This document shows positions 31,560 to 39,894 of a DNA stretch of 64,000 nucleotides, piece after piece. The DNA is taken from positions 475,563 through 539,562 of the forward strand of contig NZ_JAPDMS010000001.1 in NCBI RefSeq assembly GCF_026319365.1, given 5' to 3'. Position numbers and translations under genes: made by a program. The notes beneath the pieces were generated by a model. It made no database searches, was not told the origin of the DNA, and worked only from the letters and a program-made list of their open reading frames with translations. This DNA is from Methylophaga sp. OBS1 (lineage in GTDB: Bacteria; Pseudomonadota; Gammaproteobacteria; Nitrosococcales; Methylophagaceae). Within the stretch, counting starts at the first letter, position 1, and each line of letters opens with the position of its first letter.

Positions 31560-32090
31560 ATGCGTTATCGACGTGTGGATGTGGCGGGTGCCACTTATTT
31601 TTTTACGGTTAATCTGCTTGACCGGCAACAATCGCTTCTGACCGAACATATTTCCTTACTGCGGCGTTGTGTGCATAACGTCAAACAAAGACATCCTTTC
31701 TCTATTGATGCCATGGTGATCCTGCCCGATCATCTTCATGCAGTGTGGACCTTGCCTGATGGCGATGCGAATTACTCCAAACGTTGGATGTTAATCAAAT
31801 CAACGTTCTCAAGATCATTAGCCAAGACTGAGAAACTCAAGTCGAGTCACATCAAAAAACGTGAGCGTAGCATCTGGCAACGCCGGTTCTGGGAACATCT
31901 CATTCGAGATGAAACCGATTATGAGCGGCATGTGGATTACATTCACTATAACCCGGTTAAGCATGGCTATGTCGACAAAGCCATTGACTGGCCTTATTCA
32001 AGTATTCATCGGTACATGAGAGAGGGACTGTTGAGTCCGGACTGGGGATTTTTTCAGTCTGTTGATGAGGGGATTTTTGGTGAGCGGTGA
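31560..32090 (+). CDS. REP-associated tyrosine transposase (RAYT, TnpA_REP family)
   Basis: The 176-residue Y1-transposase-fold protein has the HUH-type metal motif PDHLHAVW (His58, His60) and the Tyr-containing YIHYNPVKHG (about residues 127-136). RYRRVDVAGATYFFTVNL at the N-terminus is the typical RAYT start. Such proteins nick single-stranded REP hairpins and are thought to spread them while being domesticated. The gene is flanked by two REP units on each side, with no inverted-repeat ends as in ordinary insertion sequences. The catalytic residues look intact, so it may be active. Confidence 0.92.
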   Translation: MRYRRVDVAGATYFFTVNLLDRQQSLLTEHISLLRRCVHNVKQRHPFSIDAMVILPDHLHAVWTLPDGDANYSKRWMLIKSTFSRSLAKTEKLKSSHIKKRERSIWQRRFWEHLIRDETDYERHVDYIHYNPVKHGYVDKAIDWPYSSIHRYMREGLLSPDWGFFQSVDEGIFGER

Positions 32091-32093
32091 TTT

Positions 32094-32122
32094 GTTGGGC
32101 TTCCTTTGTCAGCCCAACCTAC
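32094..32122 (-). repeat. REP element downstream of RAYT
   Basis: GTTGGGCT(loop)AGCCCAACCTAC on the plus strand, i.e. GTAG-footed on the minus strand. It begins 3 bp after the RAYT stop; the loop differs from the upstream units. Confidence 0.7.
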
Positions 32123-32149
32123 GTGATTTCTCTATTTTTTGCTGGGTTT

Positions 32150-32178
32150 GTTGGGCTTTATGCTTCAGCCCAACCTAC
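32150..32178 (-). repeat. REP element downstream of RAYT, second copy
   Basis: Matches the 31456-31484 unit with one base changed in the loop. Same orientation as the copy at 32094, 27 bp away, giving a direct tandem pair. Confidence 0.75.
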
Positions 32179-32292
32179 CTTCTTAAACACGTCCCATAGC
32201 ATCGTTGCCTATGAAAATACACGCTGATCTTGTAACCTACCTTCCCCTGAAATCATATCGACCGGCGATATGAGATTAATCAGGAAAATAAA

Positions 32293-32643
32293 TTGAAACA
32301 AATCACCGTAGAACCTAATCCAAGCGAAGAACAACTCAAAAAACTGGGCATTAAACACTGGCCGACCTGGCAGAAAGAAGTCTCTGTATTCCCGTGGAAA
32401 TTTATCACCACGGAATATGCCTATATCCTTGAAGGCGAGTGTGTGATGACACCGGAAGATGGCAGTCCGGCAGTGACATTCAAAGCCGGTGATTTGGTGA
32501 TTTTCCCGAATGGCTTCAAGGGCACCTGGGAAGTCAAAAAGCCCTTCAAGAAGCATTTCAAACATGCCAATGGCAATGTGGTTAAATGCTTGTTGAGCCG
32601 GGTTAAAATTATGGTCAATCGAATCAAGTCACTGTTTGGCTGA
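32293..32643 (+). CDS. Cupin-domain protein (DUF861/EutQ-like)
   Basis: The 116-residue protein has one small beta-barrel cupin: YAYILEGECVMTPEDG (about 37-52) and FKAGDLVIFPNGFKGTWEV (about 58-76), typical of the short DUF861 cupins. The usual metal histidines are largely absent (Tyr, Glu and Phe/Gly positions instead), as is common in this subgroup. The start appears to be TTG at 32293, with AGGA seven bases upstream. Substrate unknown. Confidence 0.75.
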   Translation: MKQITVEPNPSEEQLKKLGIKHWPTWQKEVSVFPWKFITTEYAYILEGECVMTPEDGSPAVTFKAGDLVIFPNGFKGTWEVKKPFKKHFKHANGNVVKCLLSRVKIMVNRIKSLFG

Positions 32644-32677
32644 GCAAAACTTAAAACGATTATTAACGAGAGAGAAA

Positions 32678-32968
32678 ATGAGCGAAAACGCCCCAAAAGA
32701 AAAAACCTTCCAGGAACGTTGTGACGAATTTATTGCGGTTGCCAACCAGCAGCATGCAGAAACTGAAGTCGACAATGTGAATGCAGCCCTGCTGTTTTCT
32801 GCTGCTCGCTTCAACGTGTTCAGCACCGTTCGTCAGTTTGACGATGTGGAAAAGCTGAAACAAGAAAAGCAGAAAATGGTGGATTACTTCTCTCAGCGTT
32901 ACAGAGAGATGATGGAGCAAAACATCGAGGAATATATCGAGCGTTTTGATGACTACAACCCAAAGTAA
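32678..32968 (+). CDS. DUF3144-like small protein
   Basis: The 96-residue acidic, helical protein has FQERCDEFIAVANQQ and ALLFSAARFNVF, which I associate with the DUF3144 family of gammaproteobacteria. Function unknown. The ATG at 32678 follows GAGAGA at suitable spacing. It lies 34 bp after the cupin gene in the same direction and ends before a bidirectional terminator. Confidence 0.7.
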   Translation: MSENAPKEKTFQERCDEFIAVANQQHAETEVDNVNAALLFSAARFNVFSTVRQFDDVEKLKQEKQKMVDYFSQRYREMMEQNIEEYIERFDDYNPK

Positions 32969-32993
32969 GTTGAAGTCAGCACTCTGCTAAATA

Positions 32994-33021
32994 AAAAGCC
33001 GACTTTGCGTCGGCTTTTTTG
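32994..33021. terminator. Bidirectional terminator
   Basis: AAAAAGCCGAC-TTTGC-GTCGGCTTTTTT has an A-run before and a T-run after the stem. It can end both the DUF3144 gene (plus) and the response-regulator gene (minus). The same sequence recurs at 52745-52772. Confidence 0.88.
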
Positions 33022-33043
33022 TGTCTGTGTGCTTGAGACAGCT

Positions 33044-33967
33044 CTATGCTGGCACGCTCTGAAGCTTGTTAATGGCTATGGATGCTGCCGCTGTGCGGGT
33101 TTCAACGCCAAGCTTGATATATACATGCTCCAGGTGCTTATTGACTGTTCTCGGGCTACTCCCCAGGATCTGGGCAATTGTTTTATCTGTTTTGCCCATG
33201 ATGACCCAGTGCAACACTTCTGATTCACGTTTGGTTAGATTAAACGTGGCTCTCAACTTCTCTATTTGTGCTTTTTCTGACTCTTCCTGAAGCAGGATGA
33301 GCCACTGCTCATCACTCTGGATATCAGCAGCAGTTAATACCAGCTTACTGGCATTTTTTTCAATGACCAGTGAACTGCGTTGTTTGGGCTGTTTCTGTTC
33401 CAGCTCTGCTATCCACTCGGAGAATTTAGAGCCATCATACGAATGCCCCTCAGGAAAGTAATCCTGCATCAGTTTTTTGGCTAACGCGGTTTGCCAGATA
33501 ATACGGTCCGTGCCGGGCAACAATGCCAAGGCTGCCTGACCAAATGCATCAAACGCCCCCTGTGTGTGACTCATGAGGCGAGACGTTTTCATGTGGGTGT
33601 TCAACCGTGCAATCACTTCAACCGGAATCAGCGGTTTGGTCACGTAGTCGATTCCGCCCGCATTAAACCCGGCCACAACATGCTCAGGCTCAGTGAGGCC
33701 GGTCATGAAAATAACGGGAATGCCCCGGGTTTCCGGTTCCGCTTTAAGCGCTTTACAGACTTCAAAGCCATCCATGTCAGGCATGACAGCATCCAGAAGC
33801 ACAACATCCGGCTTTGCCTCGTTGCAGATTTTCAAAGCGGACGGGCCATTGTTCGCAACAAGAACAGAAAAGCCGGATTCAATCAGGGCGTCATGCAATA
33901 AAGCCAGGGTATCTGGAAAGTCGTCTACGACCAGTACCAAGCCGCTGGCGTTTTGTTCATCTTTCAT
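33044..33967 (-). CDS. LuxR/NarL-type response regulator, partner of the NCS1-permease sensor kinase
   Basis: The 307-residue protein has an N-terminal receiver (residues about 9-125; acidic pocket VDD, phospho-Asp59 in VVLLDAVMPDMDG, Lys111 in YVTKP). A middle region of about 100 residues with PAS-like features follows, then a LuxR-type helix-turn-helix (about 245-305, LTKRESEVLHWVIMGKTD). It should bind DNA when phosphorylated by the upstream sensor, whose 3' end it overlaps by 11 bp. Context suggests control of the amide/urea genes. The ATG at 33967 is chosen because the receiver starts just after it. Confidence 0.88.
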   Translation of the reverse strand: MKDEQNASGLVLVVDDFPDTLALLHDALIESGFSVLVANNGPSALKICNEAKPDVVLLDAVMPDMDGFEVCKALKAEPETRGIPVIFMTGLTEPEHVVAGFNAGGIDYVTKPLIPVEVIARLNTHMKTSRLMSHTQGAFDAFGQAALALLPGTDRIIWQTALAKKLMQDYFPEGHSYDGSKFSEWIAELEQKQPKQRSSLVIEKNASKLVLTAADIQSDEQWLILLQEESEKAQIEKLRATFNLTKRESEVLHWVIMGKTDKTIAQILGSSPRTVNKHLEHVYIKLGVETRTAAASIAINKLQSVPA

Positions 33968-36900
33968 TTGAGTACTTCTCCAGAAACTGTTTGATGCCAT
34001 CCAAATCAAATGACGCCAGCATCGGGCTCATTGTCTCAACAAAGTCCCGGCAATGGGGTGATGTCCGTATCACCGCTTCCAGACACTGATTGATGGCTGT
34101 AATGTTACCCATTTCCAGTAACTTCATGAGCTTGTTGATTGTCTCCTGAGGTGGCGGGATAACTGTCTTTGCCAGCTTTTTATTATCGTCGCTTTTATGA
34201 ATCCATTGAATAGCGAGCGCGCGTTCCAGCCAATTGATTAACTCAAACAGGTTAATCGGCTTGGGCATGAAGTCGTCGGCGGTAATCCCCGATGAGTTTT
34301 CAAGCCCCCTGTCAAAGGCATTGGCCGACACAATGCAGATTTTGACCGTGGCGAAATGAACATTTCTGATAATGTGCGCGGTTTCCCAGCCATCCATCTC
34401 CGGCATCGCCAGATCCAGGAAAATGACATCCGGCTTTAATGTCTGGTACAGCGTTATACACTCCATCCCAGAGGCGGCCTCAATCACATTAAAGCCTAAT
34501 GGCACCAACAGGTTACTGAGCAGTTCTCTATCGACGGGGTCGTTATCAACGACCATGATTTTTTTGCGTTCCCCTTCATAAGCGACGGGCATTCTATTGG
34601 GGATAGTATGTTCCGGCTGAATACTGCGAATCGTCGGCAGAAACAGCCTGATATCAAATTCACTCCCCTCGCCCAGCTCACTCTTGAGTTCAATAACCCC
34701 ACCCATTAACTCGGTCAGCAGCTTGGCAATGGTCAACCCCAGGCCCGTGCCACCAATTCCCGTCGCGGTGTTGCCTCGGGCAAAGGGTTCAAAAATTCGT
34801 GCCTGTTCTGAAGCGGATATCCCGGGGCCTGTATCTTTCACCTTGATATTCAGAAACTCCCGGGCATAGTTAAAATACAGTGATACCTCGCCTTGATGCG
34901 TGTATTTCACGGCGTTGCCGATGATATTGGTCAGAATTTGAGTCAACCTTTTATGGTCTGCCTTAACCACGGCAGGCAAGTCTTCATACCCGGTGTAGTT
35001 GAATTGCAGGCCTTTATTTCGGGCCTGGATTTCAAACATGCTGACGATTTGCTGAATGTAATCCGGCAACCGCAGTGATTTCAGATCAAATTCAAGCTTG
35101 CCGTTTTCTATCCGGGCGATGTCGAGCGTGCCCTCTATCAACGACAGTAAATGTTCCCCACTTCGCAAAATGACCTTGGTGGCATGACGGTTTTTGTCAT
35201 TCTCCTGGTCACTGTTGTTGAGTAACTGAGCATAGCCAAGAATACTGTTTAAGGGTGAACGGAGCTCATGACTAATCCCGGTGATGTAACGACTCTTGGC
35301 CTGGTTCGCGTCCTCGGCGACTTTTCTGGCATGTTGCAGTTCGGCGTCGGTTTCTTTGTGCAACAGGATCTCTCGCTGCAGCAATGCATTCTGGTGATTG
35401 GACTCCTGGTAGGCCGCATTTCTTGATTGTGAGGCCAGCACGATCCACCACACGATCACGGCACTCACCAGCACCAAGGCAAAAAATGCCTTGGTGAAGC
35501 CAATCATGATCTGGGGCATGATTTGCGCGGCATATTCTGTCACTGTCAGCGAAATATGGGTGTATAAAAGCCCGAATATCGCTGCCAGCAAAATAACCGT
35601 GGCTGACAACAACAGCAGATAATGTCCCAACCCACTGTGTACACTGCTCGACCATTTATTGGGAAGCAGTTTATTCACCAGTGTCTGCCATTGCGAACTC
35701 AGCGTGGCGTGGGGCTTACAGGCATCATTACAGCGTGCATCCAGACTACAGCACAGAGAACAAATGGGCCCTTGGTAGGCTGGACAATGCGCCACATCAT
35801 CAGTCTCATAGTCACGGCCACAAATACTGCAGGTTTCTTTACCGGTTGTTTGATGAAACTGGTAAGGCTGACGGGCCAGATAAAAACGTCCTTTGGTTAA
35901 ATACGCCAGAACCGGCGAGACAATCAGCGCCACGATAATCGCGATGAAGGATGAAAAAGCCTGGGCCTCCAGCCCGAATGCGCCAAGGAATGCGGTCACG
36001 GACAGTATCGAGGCAATGATCATGGCCCCGACCCCGACCGGGTTGATATCGAACAGATAGGCTCTGCGGAATTCCACCCCTTTGGGGCTGAGACCCAAAG
36101 GCTTATTGATGACCAGATCGGCGACGACAGCAGTGATCCAGGAAATCGCAATATTCGAATACAAGCCTAAGATTTGTTCCAGCGCCTGAAACACGTCCAG
36201 CAACATCAGCATCGTGGCAATCAGCACGTTGAATATCAGCCAGACCACACGGCCAGGGTGACGATGTGTCAGCCGGGCAAAAAAGTTTGACCAGGCCAGC
36301 GAGCCGGCATAGGCGTTGGTAATGTTGATTTTTATTTGTGACAGCACGACAAAAAACACCGTGACTGCCAGCACGACATCGGCGTTATCAATCAGCTCAC
36401 CGAAGGCCACCATATACATGTAGGTGGGATTCACTGCTTGTTCGAAAGACAAGCCGGCTGTGACAGCGAGATAGGCCAGAAAAGTACCGATAAACATCTT
36501 GACCATGCCCATACTGATCCAGCCGGGACCGGCAGCAACCACGCCGGCATACCATTTCAATCGGTTTGATTTGGTTTTTTCAGGCATGAAACGCAGGAAG
36601 TCGACCTGCTCGCCCACCTGGGGAATTAGGGCCATGCCAATCGCCACCGCAGAGCCGAACATATAAATGTTGAAATCTCTGTCGTAACCGGACTCACCGG
36701 CAAAATTAACCAGGCCGCTCAGTGCATCAGGGTGCTTAAACAGGATGAATCCAATGGGGATAAAGGTCATTGCCAACCACACCGGCTGAGTGACCATCTG
36801 AATTCGGCTGATAAACGTCACGCCGTGTGTGACCATCGGGATAATTGCCAGGGCGGATATCAAATAACAGACATAAATTGGCAATGGAAAATAGAGGCTG

Positions 36901-37358
36901 ATGGCGTACGCCATAATGACGGCCTCTAAAGCAAATAAAATGAAGGTAAAGGTCGCGTATATGAAGGAAGATATTGTCGAACCGATATAACCGAAACCCG
37001 CACCACGCGTCAGCAAATCCATATCTAATCCATACTTCGCCGCGTAGTGACTGATGGGCAGGCTGGTCAGGAAGATGATCAAAGTGACGGTCAATATTGC
37101 CCAGAAGGCATTATTGAAACCGTAATTGATGGCGATAGTGCCACCGATTGCTTCGAGAACGAGGAAGGATATCGCCCCCAGAGCCGTATTTGAAACACGG
37201 AATATAGACCACTTACGAAACGAATGGGGCGTGAAACGCAGCGCATAATCTTCAAGCGTTTCATTGGCCACCCAGGTATTGTAATCACGCCGGATTTTTA
37301 CAATACGTTGTGGTGCATCGGGCTCTGGATGTATTGATTTGGCCTGGTTTATGTTCAA
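33957..37358 (-). CDS. NCS1 permease - Cys cluster - hybrid histidine kinase fusion
   Basis: The 1133-residue protein begins with a complete NCS1-type (nucleobase/allantoin) permease of about twelve membrane helices (residues about 40-490). Next come eight cysteines in 38 residues (C510, C513, C525, C533, C536, C537, C543, C547) and two more helices (about 578-642). The kinase follows: H-box ISHELRSPLNS (His697), N-box NIIGNAVKYT, DTGPGIS and GTGLGLTIA. A receiver with Asp982 and an alpha-helical tail without HPt signature end it. The plan parallels CbrA, whose permease is of another family. It probably senses urea, an amide or a related compound: it directly follows the urease operon, and its regulator gene overlaps it. 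Confidence 0.9.
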   Translation of the reverse strand: MNINQAKSIHPEPDAPQRIVKIRRDYNTWVANETLEDYALRFTPHSFRKWSIFRVSNTALGAISFLVLEAIGGTIAINYGFNNAFWAILTVTLIIFLTSLPISHYAAKYGLDMDLLTRGAGFGYIGSTISSFIYATFTFILFALEAVIMAYAISLYFPLPIYVCYLISALAIIPMVTHGVTFISRIQMVTQPVWLAMTFIPIGFILFKHPDALSGLVNFAGESGYDRDFNIYMFGSAVAIGMALIPQVGEQVDFLRFMPEKTKSNRLKWYAGVVAAGPGWISMGMVKMFIGTFLAYLAVTAGLSFEQAVNPTYMYMVAFGELIDNADVVLAVTVFFVVLSQIKINITNAYAGSLAWSNFFARLTHRHPGRVVWLIFNVLIATMLMLLDVFQALEQILGLYSNIAISWITAVVADLVINKPLGLSPKGVEFRRAYLFDINPVGVGAMIIASILSVTAFLGAFGLEAQAFSSFIAIIVALIVSPVLAYLTKGRFYLARQPYQFHQTTGKETCSICGRDYETDDVAHCPAYQGPICSLCCSLDARCNDACKPHATLSSQWQTLVNKLLPNKWSSSVHSGLGHYLLLLSATVILLAAIFGLLYTHISLTVTEYAAQIMPQIMIGFTKAFFALVLVSAVIVWWIVLASQSRNAAYQESNHQNALLQREILLHKETDAELQHARKVAEDANQAKSRYITGISHELRSPLNSILGYAQLLNNSDQENDKNRHATKVILRSGEHLLSLIEGTLDIARIENGKLEFDLKSLRLPDYIQQIVSMFEIQARNKGLQFNYTGYEDLPAVVKADHKRLTQILTNIIGNAVKYTHQGEVSLYFNYAREFLNIKVKDTGPGISASEQARIFEPFARGNTATGIGGTGLGLTIAKLLTELMGGVIELKSELGEGSEFDIRLFLPTIRSIQPEHTIPNRMPVAYEGERKKIMVVDNDPVDRELLSNLLVPLGFNVIEAASGMECITLYQTLKPDVIFLDLAMPEMDGWETAHIIRNVHFATVKICIVSANAFDRGLENSSGITADDFMPKPINLFELINWLERALAIQWIHKSDDNKKLAKTVIPPPQETINKLMKLLEMGNITAINQCLEAVIRTSPHCRDFVETMSPMLASFDLDGIKQFLEKYSNER

Positions 37359-37422
37359 TGCTGCTGTCCTGACAAAGGTTTAATGCTTGTCCGGGTCTCA
37401 AACATTAGATTGCTCAACGGGC

Positions 37423-37428
37423 ATCATA
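37423..37428 (-). promoter_or_regulatory. Candidate -10 box of the sensor-kinase gene
   Basis: TATGAT on the minus strand (5/6 to consensus) lies 24 bp after the 7-2-7 inverted repeat and 64 bp before the start codon. That would centre the repeat near -44, a class-II activator position. Confidence 0.4.
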
Positions 37429-37452
37429 GCGGATACCCATTGATGAGTTATC

Positions 37453-37468
37453 TACGTAATTTTACGTA
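37453..37468. promoter_or_regulatory. 7-2-7 inverted repeat upstream of the sensor-kinase gene
   Basis: TACGTAA-TT-TTACGTA is a perfect dyad (18 bp including flanking C/G) with the 7-2-7 spacing known for NarL/LuxR-type regulators. It lies 94 bp upstream of the sensor start. A related site lies at the same distance from the porin gene. Confidence 0.6.
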
Positions 37469-37524
37469 GTTACCTTGCCGACGCTTCGGATGAGACGCGA
37501 CAGGGCGTAAGCAGCATTGCTTTG

Positions 37525-38091
37525 TTAACTGAGCAGGAACAGTGCGCCAGTAAACGTTAAACAAGAAACGATAATGTTTCTGAAGTAAGCACCAACCCGA
37601 CCCTGGCGCTTACCAAAGTATACACCCATAACAATAAGCAGTGAGGATGACAGCAGCATACCGGCGATCACTGCGAGTGCATTGTCTGCAAGCACTAATT
37701 CATTGCCATGCGCCATGCCATGGAACAGGGCAAACAGGCTGGTTAATCCATATTTCACCATGTTGTTGACGTCACTGGCGAGCATAAGAACGACGGCCAT
37801 CGTGAATAAACTTGCCAGTATTCCCCACTCGACAAAAACGGCACTCTGGAGACCGGCGCCAAACAGCAGTCCAATCAACATAAAGCCGATGAAGATAGAC
37901 GGTAGTTGCCACATTTGTCTGGATGTTCGGGCAGCCCAAAAACCCACCGCCAATATCACTAATAAATGATCAATCCCTGTCAAAGGATGCAGATAGCCAC
38001 TCATAAAAGTGCTCGTGTCATGTCCCGGATGGGCCATTGAAGTGAGTGGGACCAATAGAAAAAATAATGCTGTTAAATAAGCGCGTTTCAT
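37525..38091 (-). CDS. ureJ: HupE/UreJ-family nickel permease
   Basis: The 188-residue membrane protein has a signal-like start, then the HupE/UreJ nickel motif HPLTGIDHLLVILAVG (about residues 36-51) and LFALFHGMAHGNEL (about 118-131), in about six hydrophobic segments. It is thought to import Ni2+ for urease assembly. It is the last gene of the ure operon, 23 bp beyond ureG, which supports the UreJ rather than hydrogenase role. Confidence 0.88.
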   Translation of the reverse strand: MKRAYLTALFFLLVPLTSMAHPGHDTSTFMSGYLHPLTGIDHLLVILAVGFWAARTSRQMWQLPSIFIGFMLIGLLFGAGLQSAVFVEWGILASLFTMAVVLMLASDVNNMVKYGLTSLFALFHGMAHGNELVLADNALAVIAGMLLSSSLLIVMGVYFGKRQGRVGAYFRNIIVSCLTFTGALFLLS

Positions 38092-38114
38092 CCGAACCTC
38101 CTGTTAGTGTTGTA

Positions 38115-38723
38115 TTAATTGAGCATCAAGCCCTGCTTTTCGATAAAAGCAATAATCTCGTCAAGCCCTTCTTCATCCTTCAGATTGGTAAAATAGAAGG
38201 GTCGGTCAGCGCGCATCTTTTTGGCGTCCCGGTCCATCACCTCCAACGACGCGCCAACCAGGGGTGCCAGGTCAGTCTTGTTAATGATAAGTAAGTCAGA
38301 CTTGGTAATCCCCGGCCCCCCTTTTCTCGGAATTTTCTCACCGGCAGAGACGTCAATCACATACAAGGTCAAGTCCGAGAGTTCCGGGCTGAAAGTCGCT
38401 GCCAGATTGTCGCCGCCACTTTCTATGAAAACGATATCCAGGGGATCAAACCGCTTACTGAGCTGTGCCACGGCTTCCAGGTTCATGGAGGCATCCTCTC
38501 GTATCGCTGTGTGGGGACAGCCCCCCGTTTCGACACCAATAATCCGATCAGCCGAGAGCGCTTCATTCCGGGTAAGAAATTCAGCATCTTCACGCGTATA
38601 GATATCATTCGTGACCACGGCGATGTTATAGACATCGCGTAGACGTCGGCACAAAGCCAGTGTTAATGCCGTTTTACCTGAACCGACAGGACCGCCTATA
38701 CCAACTCTTAAAGGTTCTTTCAT
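38115..38723 (-). CDS. ureG: Urease accessory GTPase UreG
   Basis: The 202-residue GTPase has the P-loop [16 protein letters not shown] (about residues 8-23), [15 protein letters not shown], the nickel-binding Cys-Pro-His in [13 protein letters not shown], and the guanine-specificity NKTDLAP. It powers nickel delivery to the urease apoenzyme within the UreDFG complex. The ATG at 38723 is chosen (AGAGAA upstream); an in-frame ATG 18 bp earlier lacks a ribosome site. It follows ureF by 22 bp. Confidence 0.96.
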   Translation of the reverse strand: MKEPLRVGIGGPVGSGKTALTLALCRRLRDVYNIAVVTNDIYTREDAEFLTRNEALSADRIIGVETGGCPHTAIREDASMNLEAVAQLSKRFDPLDIVFIESGGDNLAATFSPELSDLTLYVIDVSAGEKIPRKGGPGITKSDLLIINKTDLAPLVGASLEVMDRDAKKMRADRPFYFTNLKDEEGLDEIIAFIEKQGLMLN

Positions 38724-38745
38724 GGTTGTTCTCTTAATCATTGCA

Positions 38746-39429
38746 TCAGGATCTAAAAAGCCGTGTGTACTGCGTTTCGTGACGACAACTGGCGATCGTC
38801 AATGCCGGAGAAAAGTTTGATATGTCATCCTCGTCAAGACACAGGGATGACTCAACAGTAGACGGTATCAACAGAGACACCTCTCCCAGCATTCGCTGGC
38901 CTGCAACCTGCCCTAGCGGAATCGTTTTCATCGCCACACTGACCTGGTTCTCCAGCCATGACCATAAATAGGCATGCAGACAGTCTTTCACGGGAATTTC
39001 CCAACTCACAGCAACGGCAGCATAAAGTGTTGGAAAAGCCGGTTCGCTGATGCGCTCAGCGATGGCTAATCTTTCTTCGGATAGCGTAGACAACGCTTTT
39101 TGCAGTGTGAGTAGAGAATACCCCATTTGCCTTGATTCCAGCAGCGTCTCTGCTGTATCACGCCCGGCTGTGTATCTTGCATCCCAATGATGAATTTGCG
39201 CTTCGTTCACTGCCTGCCAGGCTTCATAAAGACGCTTGATGACGGGCAAATCAAACACACCCAGATAATTATTCATTACCTCGGCCATCCAGTTTTGTGC
39301 CTGCTCCGGCGAAGCAACGTCACCGGACTCAATGGCCCACTCCAGACCCTGAGAGTAGCTATATGCCCCTATTGGCAGTGTTGGACTGGCTAATTGCAGT
39401 AAACGGGAAAAAGCAAATCTATTCTCCAT
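38746..39429 (-). CDS. ureF: Urease accessory protein UreF
   Basis: The 227-residue all-helical protein starts [21 protein letters not shown], the UreF signature, and has [20 protein letters not shown] (about 85-104). UreF bridges UreD and UreG and gates nickel insertion. Its ATG overlaps the ureE stop by one base (TGATG), indicating translational coupling. Confidence 0.95.
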   Translation of the reverse strand: MENRFAFSRLLQLASPTLPIGAYSYSQGLEWAIESGDVASPEQAQNWMAEVMNNYLGVFDLPVIKRLYEAWQAVNEAQIHHWDARYTAGRDTAETLLESRQMGYSLLTLQKALSTLSEERLAIAERISEPAFPTLYAAVAVSWEIPVKDCLHAYLWSWLENQVSVAMKTIPLGQVAGQRMLGEVSLLIPSTVESSLCLDEDDISNFSPALTIASCRHETQYTRLFRS

Positions 39430-39884
39430 CAGTGATCATGCCCGTGATGATGTCCACCACCATAGGCACCCGCCTCAGGCTCAAAGGGGGCATCTAAATC
39501 TTCAACCTCGATATCGCCCAATCCCAGTAACATGTCTTTGAGCACGGCATCCTGCTCGAAGATCAACCAGCTCGCTTCTATCTGCAGAGGTACATGACGA
39601 TTACCGAGATGGTAAGCAGCCCTCGTTAATGCCTGAGCGGTTTTTGCAGTCACTCTACTGACTGCCTGATCCGCCGCAATCACCGTAATTTTTCGTCCGT
39701 CACTGGCTACCAGTATGTCTCCACCGCGTAATATTGATCCCCTGGGCATGAAAATCGCCGCCTCTTCCCCATTGCTCAACGCCACTCTGATCCGGCTTTT
39801 CTTCCTGGCGTCATAACTCAGTGCCACACTGAGATCGGTCATCGTTTCATGGTGATGAGATAATTTCTCACTAATTTCCAGCAT
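39429..39884 (-). CDS. ureE: Urease accessory nickel chaperone UreE
   Basis: The 151-residue protein has the N-terminal UreE domain (LSYDARKKSRIRVALSNGEE, RGSILRGGDIL), a central metal-binding fold with the conserved GNRHVPLQI His (about residue 96), and a short His-rich tail GGGHHHGHDH. It donates Ni2+ to the UreDFG machinery. It begins 10 bp after ureC and overlaps ureF by one base. Confidence 0.95.
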   Translation of the reverse strand: MLEISEKLSHHHETMTDLSVALSYDARKKSRIRVALSNGEEAAIFMPRGSILRGGDILVASDGRKITVIAADQAVSRVTAKTAQALTRAAYHLGNRHVPLQIEASWLIFEQDAVLKDMLLGLGDIEVEDLDAPFEPEAGAYGGGHHHGHDH

Positions 39885-39894
39885 GATTAACTAC

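Noticed and set aside
31560..32090. Ordinary insertion sequence
   Set aside because: There are no terminal inverted repeats or target duplications. The short Y1-type protein and REP neighbours fit a RAYT.
30941..32178. Repeat cluster considered as a CRISPR array
   Set aside because: Repeats are few, palindromic, in both orientations and spaced from 27 to over 600 bp. They carry the REP foot GTAG and surround a RAYT gene; no cas gene is present.
34138..34260. HPt domain at the C-terminus of the sensor kinase
   Set aside because: The last 150 residues are helical, but I see no H-x-x-K-G type phosphotransfer motif.
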